Positions 32,988 to 40,134 of a stretch of DNA of 64,000 nucleotides are shown here, piece by piece. A program made the translations under genes and the position numbers. Positions within the stretch are counted from its first letter, which is position 1, and the number at the start of each line of letters is the position of its first letter. Source of the DNA: Chloroflexota bacterium (GTDB lineage Bacteria; Chloroflexota; Anaerolineae; Anaerolineales; Anaerolineaceae); assembly GCA_023434145.1 (NCBI GenBank), contig JAEYTI010000365.1, positions 5,611 through 69,610 of the forward strand, written 5' to 3'. Under the pieces are notes generated by a model, which saw only the letters and a list, made by a program, of their open reading frames with translations, was not told where the DNA came from and did not search any database.

Positions 32988-34340
32988 ATGACAGAATTTG
33001 GTGAACGGTATGACAGGAGTCCAGATGTCTCTTCCGAAAGTGGAATGGAGAAATTATCTCCGTCAGGGATTTCCGCAATGCGGGGTGAGGTAGGTCCGGC
33101 AATTCAGGTCGATACCTCTCAAGTTCAGGTTCCAGAAACCCCCTCAACCCCTGCTTCGGCTACGGATTCGGTGGATGAAGCACCCATCGGGGGACTGGAG
33201 CAGCCGCAGCCGACTGTCGAGGCCTCTATGGAAACGCCATCCTACGTGGAGATGTCCGACTCCCCTAGAAGTGCCCTGCGCGGTGACCTACCGGGGAGAA
33301 TGAACGGCGAAGACTCGCAAATGCCTAGCTATGGACAGGTGGATCAACCAATCGTTAGCACAGATGGACCTGATCGGTCTAGAAGTGCCCTGCGCGGTGA
33401 CCTACCGGGGAGAATGAACGGCGAATCCACGGAGTTGCTAGGATCGCCAGAGAGTCCGGCCTGGGGAGCATCGCCTGAGGTTGCAGTTGAGCCACCTCCC
33501 ACAGCGGAGATGCCTGATCGGCGGGGCAGTCCGCTTCGCGATGACCTTTCCGTCAGCACGCCTGAGACACCCAGGGGGCTTTACTCTGGGCAGCTGGAAC
33601 CAGTACCGGCAGACAATATGCCCCCGTCACTTGAAAGGCCAGAAATAACTGATTCCCCCGAGCGGAAGGCGGAAATACCGATCCCCTACATCACATCGGA
33701 TGTACAGGATCGACCCCGCGTACCCGCAACACTACCCGATGGCAGCCCAACGAATATCACGGGAGACCTAAACGGATTTAAAGACTTGAACCACGTGCAA
33801 GGGGAAGTAGATGGGTTCGACGGCACCTGTGGGATTTGTGCGACTCAGTGCGTGGCTAATGAGCACGGTCTGCCAGTTACTGAAGCGGACGTGCTGAAGC
33901 AGGCTGTGGAACACGAGCCGCCACTTTGCAATATCGAGAACTACGATCCGGCTTTTCGAGGAGGCACTACGCCTGAGGACCGCGCCCAACTGCTCACGGA
34001 AATGGACATCCCAAGCCACGTTGAGTTGGGTAAGAATTTCCAGGATCTGTCAGACTATATCGATAACGGGAAGTCGGTGATATTATCAACCAACGCCGGG
34101 TTTCTCTGGCAAGATCCCAACTACGTGGGCGCAGACCCGACAAAACCCAACCACGCGGTTACGCTGATCGACGTTGCTCATGACCCGCAGACAGATGAGA
34201 TCCAGGGATTTTTTATCAATGACTCGGGTGAACCTGATAAAGATGTGGGATCAGGGAAGTTTGTTGACATGAACACCATGCGCAATGCTTGGTTAAACAC
34301 CGGCGGAAAAGTAGTCGTTTCAGACATAACGCATCGTTAG
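32988..34340 (+). CDS. Papain-like (C39-type) cysteine peptidase with disordered repeat N-terminus
   Basis: 450 aa. The C-terminal ~170 residues look like a C39/papain-like peptidase: Cys in GTCGICATQC near residue 280, His in PNHAVTLID near 388 and an Asn/Asp in FFINDSGEPD near 410. The first ~255 residues are disordered and Pro/Ser/Asp-rich, with two copies of RSALRGDLPGRMNGE coded by an identical 47-bp direct repeat and a third diverged copy (GSPLRDDLS). The motif resembles those of the kinase tail and of the zinc-ribbon proteins. Likely an effector that is recruited or regulated through the repeats; the next gene may be its inhibitor. Confidence 0.7.
   Translation: MTEFGERYDRSPDVSSESGMEKLSPSGISAMRGEVGPAIQVDTSQVQVPETPSTPASATDSVDEAPIGGLEQPQPTVEASMETPSYVEMSDSPRSALRGDLPGRMNGEDSQMPSYGQVDQPIVSTDGPDRSRSALRGDLPGRMNGESTELLGSPESPAWGASPEVAVEPPPTAEMPDRRGSPLRDDLSVSTPETPRGLYSGQLEPVPADNMPPSLERPEITDSPERKAEIPIPYITSDVQDRPRVPATLPDGSPTNITGDLNGFKDLNHVQGEVDGFDGTCGICATQCVANEHGLPVTEADVLKQAVEHEPPLCNIENYDPAFRGGTTPEDRAQLLTEMDIPSHVELGKNFQDLSDYIDNGKSVILSTNAGFLWQDPNYVGADPTKPNHAVTLIDVAHDPQTDEIQGFFINDSGEPDKDVGSGKFVDMNTMRNAWLNTGGKVVVSDITHR
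33265..33425 (+). repeat. 47-bp perfect direct repeat inside the peptidase gene
   Basis: Copies at 33265-33311 and 33379-33425 are identical; the period is 114 bp (38 codons), so the frame is kept. Perfect identity at the DNA level implies a recent duplication of one motif unit. Confidence 0.85.
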
Positions 34341-34363
34341 TTAGAGGAGGGAGGATACCGCGT

Positions 34364-34882
34364 ATGAGCGCCCAGAGCTTTATCTCCTATCAAGATCTCC
34401 GTACGCAAAAAACACTCGCTCAGCTCTTGCTGAGCGAGATCCCGGAAACGAACGCTGTCTCATTCGCGATACCGTCCAAACGTCTTGGCGAGCCAGCATT
34501 TGTTCAGTTTTCCGCACCTGCTTATCGCGTTCCACGAAAACCAGTCCTTCAAGGAGCGCCTGACCGCTGGTGGGGTGTCCATGCCGTAACAGGAAAACTG
34601 CTTTTTTATGCATTATGGAAGGTGCAGCCGTTCCACATAGGCCGTCCATATGATAATCAGGAATTACCCCGGGTAGAGTTTAGTATTGATCAGTATCATG
34701 AGAAGCTGTTACTGCTTGAGAGCCAGGTAAATTCGCTTGTCCCTGCTTTTTTCCTAAACCAATCTATTCCTTTGGAACAAAAGTCCGCTCTATGGGAGAC
34801 TTACCGACTACTTATTCCTGGGCAACTTATAGATCAGTATCAAATGTTAGCTCCCGATTTTTTTGCCTGGTTGATTACTTGA
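34364..34882 (+). CDS. Unknown 172-aa protein, possible partner of the peptidase
   Basis: No family recognised. Soluble, Leu/Tyr-rich protein (MSAQSFISYQDLRTQKTLAQLLLSE...). ATG 34364 follows GAGGAGGGAGG and lies 23 bp after the peptidase stop. Last gene of the operon. A toxin-immunity or peptidase-inhibitor relation would fit position; it is inference. Confidence 0.6.
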   Translation: MSAQSFISYQDLRTQKTLAQLLLSEIPETNAVSFAIPSKRLGEPAFVQFSAPAYRVPRKPVLQGAPDRWWGVHAVTGKLLFYALWKVQPFHIGRPYDNQELPRVEFSIDQYHEKLLLLESQVNSLVPAFFLNQSIPLEQKSALWETYRLLIPGQLIDQYQMLAPDFFAWLIT

Positions 34883-34986
34883 AGTGATTAGTCTATGAGA
34901 TAATTATCCCATTTTATCCTACCCATAATTTCCTCAATTGATCTCATAGAGGTATCTTCTTTGAGAGTGGCGGATATGGGTTTACA
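34883..34986. other. Short AT-rich gap before the transposase remnant
   Basis: About 100 bp, AT-rich, holds TATTTTATCCTA-like stretches and no clear gene; it marks the end of the HerA operon. Confidence 0.3.
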
Positions 34987-35256
34987 TTAATTCGTTACTC
35001 CAATCCCGGTACTCGGGCTAGTTCTTAAGATATGCCGTTCGAGAACAGGGCACAGAGCGGGGTGCCAACGGGAGTAGGTTATATAAGTGGTGCTTGTCTC
35101 ACAACATTCTGCGTGCTTTCTCGAATCGAAGTTCCCGGCAAAGTGAAGCGCGGCAATGATCGCAGTTGTCATCTGGCATTGTGGGTCTTCGTGATGATAC
35201 AAGGCTTTCACTATATCGTCACACTGGCAAAATACTGTTACAAGTTGGCTGCCCAT
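34987..35256 (-). pseudogene. Transposase remnant, IS982-like N-terminus
   Basis: An 89-aa frame with CQCDDIVKALYHHEDPQCQMTTAIIAALHFAGN, which resembles the N-terminal part of IS982-type transposases (Asp pair, then a TTAIIAALxFxGN helix). It has no DDE core and ends early. The ISAs1-type element lies 144 bp away. Treated as decay debris; pattern-based only. Confidence 0.4.
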
Positions 35257-35400
35257 GCGCTCCTCCGGCTCAAGTTTGGTTTGGTCACCTTCAACTTTAC
35301 CGGGTTTCGCATAGACCTTTTTAATCTACTCACCCAAGGTAGCAACTGTCCTGAAAATAGCACGGATTTTCGTGCTTGCTGGTGAGCCAGGGCTCATGTT

Positions 35401-36632
35401 AGGGTAAACGCATCTAAATCAGGGAAGAGTTGAAAGGAGAGGCAAAAGCCGTTATCCTCAAGAAGAAGTAGGAGGAACGGCATGGAAAACCAGGGTAGTG
35501 GACAGTTCAACGAGCATTTTGGCGACTTACCCGACCCGCGCATCGAGCGGACGAAGCGGCATAAGCTGATTGACATTGTGGTCATTGCGATCTGTGCGGT
35601 GATCTGTGGGGCGGATGATTGGGTGGAAGTGGAATTGTTTGGCGAGTCGAAGGAAAGCTGGTTTCGCACCTTTTTAGAATTACCCCATGGGATCCCGTCG
35701 CATGATACCTTCACGCGCGTCTTTGCCCGGCTGGATCCGGACGCCTTTCGGCTGCGGTTTGTCGAATGGGTGCAGGTGGTCAGCCAGATCACCGGGGGAC
35801 AGGTGATCGCCATCGATGGCAAGAAGATGCGCGGGTCTGCGGAACCGATCTTGGGGCACGGAGCGATTGACATGGTGAGTGCCTGGGCGACGGAGAACCA
35901 TCTGGTATTGGGACAGGTGAAAGTAGCGGACAAATCCAATGAAATCACCGCTATTCCCCAACTGCTGCAAGTCTTGGAACTAGCTGGATGTCTGGTAACC
36001 ATCGATGCCATTGGCTGCCAGAAGGAGATAGCCCAGACGATTGTGGACCAGAAGGCCGACTACCTGTTGGAGGTGAAAGAAAACCAGGGAATCTGTACGA
36101 GGATATCGCGGAAGCCTTTGCGGGAGCGAAGGAAGTGGCCTTTCGGGCGGTGCCGCACAGCTACCACAAAACTGTGGATGGCAATCATGGCCGGATCGAA
36201 ACGCGGGAATGCTGGGCAATTTCCGACCCCGAATATTTGCACTACTTGCGCGGCTATGCCGACTGGCCGAAACTGCACACCATCCTGATGATCTGCAACC
36301 AACGCAAGCTGAACGGAAAAGTGGAACAAACCACCCACTACTACATCGCCAGCCCCACCTGGAGCGCCAACCGGTTTCTGACCAGCAAACGCAGCCATTG
36401 GGGCATCGAAAACGGTTTGCATTGGGTGCTGGATATTGCCTTGCAAGAAGATCATCACCGCTTACGCAAAGATCATGGCCCGGAGAACTTCGCCGTCCTG
36501 CGCCATATCGCCGTCAATTTGCTCAAACAGGAAAAATCGGTCAAAGCCGGGATCAGAGCCAAACGACTCAAGGCTGGTTGGGACAATGACTACCTCCTCA
36601 AGGTCCTCTCCCAATAAGATGCGTTTACCCTG
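35401..36632 (+). mobile_element. ISAs1-family insertion sequence (transposase frameshifted)
   Basis: About 1.23 kb with matching ends: left AGGGTAAACGCATCT, right AGATGCGTTTACCCT. GGGCTCATGTT lies outside both ends (35390-35400 and 36633-36643), a clear target duplication of 10-11 bp. One extra G at the right end leaves the exact boundary uncertain by a base. Confidence 0.85.
35482..36617 (+). pseudogene. ISAs1-family transposase with a -1 frameshift
   Basis: Frame 1 covers residues 1-~205 (MENQGSGQFNEHFGDLPDPRIE, VIAIDGKKMRGS and DAIGCQKEIAQTIVDQKADYLLEVKENQG); the sequence then continues in another frame as GNLYEDIAEAFAGAKEVAFRAV through HWGIENGLHWVLDIALQEDHHR with the last catalytic Glu. 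The break is in GAAAGAAAACCAGGG near 36075-36090. ISAs1 elements normally have one ORF, so this is a broken gene or a sequence error rather than a programmed shift. Confidence 0.82.
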
Positions 36633-36643
36633 GGGCTCATGTT

Positions 36644-36777
36644 GACTTGGATTAACTTATTTACAAAACGAGAAGAGCGACAAGCAAACATACCATATCA
36701 ATTCCAGTCTTCTGATGTAGGTAATACCCGCTCTTTCAGCGCGCGAAAACCAATCGTTTATAATCCATTAGGATTCC
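36644..36777. other. Gap after the ISAs1-type element
   Basis: 134 bp between the target duplication and the membrane-protein gene; no feature supported. Confidence 0.3.
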
Positions 36778-37110
36778 TCAAAGGCCGAAAAGGGCGATCA
36801 TCCAACCATGCCACAATGGCGCAAACCAGATATATAGGGGTATACCCACACCTAGAATGGCTGTCGGGTACACAATAAATCCGATACACCCCATCACACA
36901 ATCAGGAATTTTTTGTGGTTTCCCTCCAGCCCTCCCGTCTGTGCGAAATTCGTGAGCATAATCTTTAATAATTAAAGAGAGTATCCAATCTAAAAATCGA
37001 AATCCCAATGTCGCAAGGGATACTCCTACATAAAAACCCACTACCCCCGAAAGCACTACTGGCGGTCCATACACAATTAATAGCAAAATTAGACCAATCC
37101 GTCCTTTCAT
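36778..37110 (-). CDS. Small multi-pass membrane protein
   Basis: 110 aa. Two or three membrane helices: GLILLLIVYGPPVVLSGVVGFYVGVSLATL, a charged loop with Lys/Arg/Asp (DYAHEFRTDGRAGGKPQKIPD) and CIGFIVYPTAILGVGIPLYIWF. It has an AAAGGGG ribosome site. No family recognised. It lies just downstream of the nuclease lipoprotein gene, with which it may be co-transcribed. Confidence 0.55.
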   Translation of the reverse strand: MKGRIGLILLLIVYGPPVVLSGVVGFYVGVSLATLGFRFLDWILSLIIKDYAHEFRTDGRAGGKPQKIPDCVMGCIGFIVYPTAILGVGIPLYIWFAPLWHGWMIALFGL

Positions 37111-37228
37111 TTTTCCACCCCTTTCGCCATTCCCAACTTATCTACTTCAATATCTCTCTCACCGTATCTCCGTTTGGATGCAGTTCAAACGGTGTGGTTT
37201 CAACTTTCCTTCAGGTAGGTGCGTCTGG

Positions 37229-38260
37229 TTACCATCTGCTAACTTCCACACCTTCCTGATTGTATAAGACAGCCGGATCTGGGTCCGAGTTATTCCATAT
37301 ATTTTTTGAGTAACCACATGAATAGCCAGGCCCTTCAGCGGCCATTGCCCATATACGTAAAGTTTCACCAGCCTTAAATATCCCAGACAGAGGACAGCTT
37401 TGATTTCCCTTTTCTGAAACCAAATTCCAGCCGGACAGGTTTACATCAATACTTCCCTGGTTTTGAATATCAACATATTCGGCGCTTTTATTTACTCCAA
37501 TAATCAAAACAACTGGGACCGATGGAGCTGGGGTTTGTGTGGCTTGCCACATTCCCTTTTGTGAAGAGCGAGCCTCATTCATTGTTGTTGCGAGTGTCAA
37601 AGTGCAAGCCGAATCCGGCGGATAATCTTCCGCAACAGCTAAGCCCATTTTTACCATTTCTGAATTTACAAACACATCACCCACAAAAACATATCTAAGT
37701 AATCGGTCAAATGTGTCTGTCTCTGATACATCTTTAACGAGGATCACTTCCTTGTTGAGCACCAGGTCGGAATTCGCTTTTACAGCCTCTTCGTAAAGCG
37801 GCCTTTGCCTTTCGGGAGTGTCAATACCGATGTATCGTAATCTAAACTGCTTACCATCGATTACCACATCAACCGTATCTCCATCAATAATTTTTACTAC
37901 GGTAGCCATCTCGAATTCCGAATTTATTGGAATGCAAGCAGCAAAAGGGATTCTTGTTTCTGTTGGAATGGGTGTTGAAGTATCGGTGGGAATTGCTGTG
38001 GGAGTATCCGTTGGAGTTTCTGTGGGTTTTACTGTAGGAGTAAAAGTGGAACTAGGTTTTATAGTGCTTGTAACTGTCGGTGTCCTTGTGGGGGAATCTG
38101 TTGGAGAAGGAAAAAATGTAAGGGTTAATGTCGGCACTTCTACTGTAATTTCGGCTTGTGAATCACTAGTCTCTTTTAAGGCCGTTTGAATTTGTTGTTC
38201 TTTTGGTCCGCATGAAACTAAAATGCAAGCGATGACAAGCAACAAGGATAGTTTCTTCAT
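37229..38260 (-). CDS. Thermonuclease-like lipoprotein with lamin-tail-like domain
   Basis: 343 aa. Lipoprotein signal (LLVIACILVSC), a Thr/Pro/Ser spacer with SPT/TPT repeats (residues ~45-105), a staphylococcal-nuclease domain (ATVVKIIDGDTVDVVIDGKQFRLRYIGIDTPE with the first Asp-Arg pair, then DRLLRYVFVGD) and a lamin-tail-like beta-sandwich (YVDIQNQGSIDVNLSGWNL). Surface-anchored degradation of nucleic acids for nutrition or defence is plausible. The metal-binding Asp and active Arg/Glu are present. Confidence 0.88.
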   Translation of the reverse strand: MKKLSLLLVIACILVSCGPKEQQIQTALKETSDSQAEITVEVPTLTLTFFPSPTDSPTRTPTVTSTIKPSSTFTPTVKPTETPTDTPTAIPTDTSTPIPTETRIPFAACIPINSEFEMATVVKIIDGDTVDVVIDGKQFRLRYIGIDTPERQRPLYEEAVKANSDLVLNKEVILVKDVSETDTFDRLLRYVFVGDVFVNSEMVKMGLAVAEDYPPDSACTLTLATTMNEARSSQKGMWQATQTPAPSVPVVLIIGVNKSAEYVDIQNQGSIDVNLSGWNLVSEKGNQSCPLSGIFKAGETLRIWAMAAEGPGYSCGYSKNIWNNSDPDPAVLYNQEGVEVSRW

Positions 38261-38706
38261 TAGATCCCTTATTTCTATGTAGTTTTAGGCGATATAACCA
38301 TTATAGATATGACACTATAAAACTAAGGCTTTCCAGTGTTAGCAATTTTGTAATGATAATGTTTCGTTCATGCTTTATGGCTTCAGCGGCAAAGATTTCA
38401 CCACATTCATAGGGAAAGGGTTATTTCACCTATTCAAATTATGACCTGCCCTCATTGCTTGGTCCAGTTTTTATGTGGTAGTCAAGACAACAGTGCCGGT
38501 CAGCGGAGGCGCCAATGTAGGCATTAAGACCGCTAATAGCATAGGAGAACGAGACCCTAAATTATAGAAATTTTCGGACGATGCTGTTCAAAGCCGCTCT
38601 TATCTTGCGGATTGACTTGATCCGTCTGCTTGACATTTTCGCTCGGTTGAAGCCTGCATTCATTATTATTCGGAATTGATTGGCCATCTCACGGACATCC
38701 GATGGA
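38261..38706. other. Gap with a possible IS1-type zinc-finger remnant
   Basis: 446 bp without a full gene. Near 38440-38530 a short frame reads CPHCLVQFL...GQRRRQC, which resembles the InsA/IS1 zinc finger, with an early stop. Very short, so only a possible trace of an old insertion. Confidence 0.3.
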
Positions 38707-39291
38707 TCAGGAAATGCTCTCCGCTTTCAAGCCAATCAGTTCTGGAAGAAACTGCAAGACAATTTGCGGGTCAAGGCGTATTCCTGCCTGCGATTTCAGA
38801 TAAGAGATTGTTTTTTCATCATCCCATGCAAACCGGTAGGGCCTATCTGATCGTAAAGCATCCCATAGATCAACCAACGTGAAAACCCGCGCTGCGAAAG
38901 GGATTTCCTCGCCTGCTAGTCCTCGTGGATATCCTTTTCCGTCCCAGCGTTCATGATGGCAGTAAGGAATATCGGCAAAAGGTCGCAGATGTGGGATCTC
39001 GAAGAGCATCTGATACCCAATCTCTGGATGCCGGCGTACATTTTCCCATTCTAACTCTGATAAGGGTCCTTGCTTTTTCACTATATCGGGTGGTAAGCGC
39101 GTCTTGCCCAAGTCATGAAGAAGCGCGCCGAAAAAGATCGCTTGGCCTTCCGTTTCTCCCATACCTACCTTGTACACCAGTGCCTTCGCAATCGATGCGG
39201 TGCGATAAGAATGCATACCCGTGTCGAAATCTGTCAAAAACAGGTTGCGGAGCAGCAGATCAAGAATAGGATCGTTTGTGCTTTCTTCCAT
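38707..39291 (-). CDS. HD-GYP-type phosphodiesterase-like protein
   Basis: 194 aa. HD motif LLHDLGKTRLPPDIV and the GYP-type signature CHHERWDGKGYPRGLAGEEIP, then IPFAARVFTLVDLWDALRS. This is the fold that cleaves cyclic-di-GMP in HD-GYP proteins, so a role in second-messenger signalling is likely. Metal ligands look intact. It precedes the Tad-type operon end but is separated by 108 bp. Confidence 0.85.
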   Translation of the reverse strand: MEESTNDPILDLLLRNLFLTDFDTGMHSYRTASIAKALVYKVGMGETEGQAIFFGALLHDLGKTRLPPDIVKKQGPLSELEWENVRRHPEIGYQMLFEIPHLRPFADIPYCHHERWDGKGYPRGLAGEEIPFAARVFTLVDLWDALRSDRPYRFAWDDEKTISYLKSQAGIRLDPQIVLQFLPELIGLKAESIS

Positions 39292-39349
39292 GATGTATTC
39301 GCTTCACCTCTAAAAATGTTTAAACTGGTTCCTACCGCTACAAGATGGG

Positions 39350-39389
39350 TCGGTTCCGCAGCGACCAAACTAGGTGGCTGCGGAACCGA
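39350..39389 (-). other. Perfect 13-bp stem-loop at the 3' end of the Tad operon
   Basis: TCGGTTCCGCAGC pairs with GCTGCGGAACCGA, loop 14 nt. It lies 10 bp after the stop of the last operon gene. No T-run follows on the minus strand, so it is probably a mRNA stabiliser or factor-dependent terminator. Confidence 0.55.
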
Positions 39390-39399
39390 TGTTCAGGCT

Positions 39400-39957
39400 T
39401 TACTTCTTATAGTCTTCCACAACATACATCCATAGCCGGCTGCCAGGCAGCACCTGGCCGGCCAACTCCCGCCACACGAGTTGCGCTTCCAGATCGAAGA
39501 ACATCCCAGCGTTGACGATCGAAAGCTCATAAAAGGGCGCCTTCTTCGGCTGGCTGCCTAACGGGCCTGGGTCAGCTTTGGAGATCTTTGAATCCGGGCA
39601 TTGCAGTGCTTGTAGGAACTGGTTGCGCTGGAGTGGGGTAAAGACTAGCCGGGTGCCGTCCTGGCACATGGCGATCAGCGCGGTATTTCCGCCTTTGTTC
39701 CAGTTTTCAACCGATAGAACCGGCAACTGCTTTCCCAGAGCTTTGGCCGCGTTCTCCTGCAGCCACTGCTTGGTATCTGGCACCGTAATTTCTCGGGCCA
39801 GTTTTTCCCGTTTCAAGCGGATATCTTGCTCCGTCCAATCCTGAAGCCGCTCGCGAACAGTCTGAATGGCCTGGCGCTGGCGTTCATTGCCAAGTGAAAT
39901 GGTGACGCCCAAAGCAACCAGGGCGATCAGAACGGATAGGGTGAGAATAATCTCCAT
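39400..39957 (-). CDS. Membrane-anchored unknown protein, last gene of the Tad operon
   Basis: 185 aa. The start is set to ATG 39957 because ACAAGGAG precedes it; this gives a single N-terminal membrane anchor (MEIILTLSVLIALVALGVTISL). The rest is a charged helix (RQAIQTVRERLQDWTEQDIRLKREKLAREI) and a soluble beta-rich domain. No family recognised. Position suggests a pilus-associated or cell-envelope role. Confidence 0.6.
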   Translation of the reverse strand: MEIILTLSVLIALVALGVTISLGNERQRQAIQTVRERLQDWTEQDIRLKREKLAREITVPDTKQWLQENAAKALGKQLPVLSVENWNKGGNTALIAMCQDGTRLVFTPLQRNQFLQALQCPDSKISKADPGPLGSQPKKAPFYELSIVNAGMFFDLEAQLVWRELAGQVLPGSRLWMYVVEDYKK

Positions 39958-39983
39958 ACGGTATTGCTCCTTGTTCAATAGGG

Positions 39984-40091
39984 TTATTCGGGAAATAGAT
40001 GATCCAATACCTGGCGGACACCCGGGATGCTAAGGATGCCGACCAGAACCATACAAGCCAGGAAAATGATGACATCAACCATGCGCACCAT
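39984..40091 (-). CDS. 35-aa single-pass membrane peptide
   Basis: MVRMVDVIIFLACMVLVGILSIPGV is one membrane helix with a short polar tail. The start at 40091 has GGAGCTGGAG. It lies between the repeat protein and the last gene of the operon. Very short; real only if the ribosome site and context are trusted. Confidence 0.4.
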   Translation of the reverse strand: MVRMVDVIIFLACMVLVGILSIPGVRQVLDHLFPE

Positions 40092-40134
40092 CTCCAGCTC
40101 CAAACACAGAAGATAAGTTGGGCCCTCGCATTTC

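Noticed and set aside
35482..36617. Programmed -1 frameshift in the ISAs1-type transposase
   Set aside because: No A6 or A-AAA-AAG-type slippery site at the break, and this family normally has one frame.
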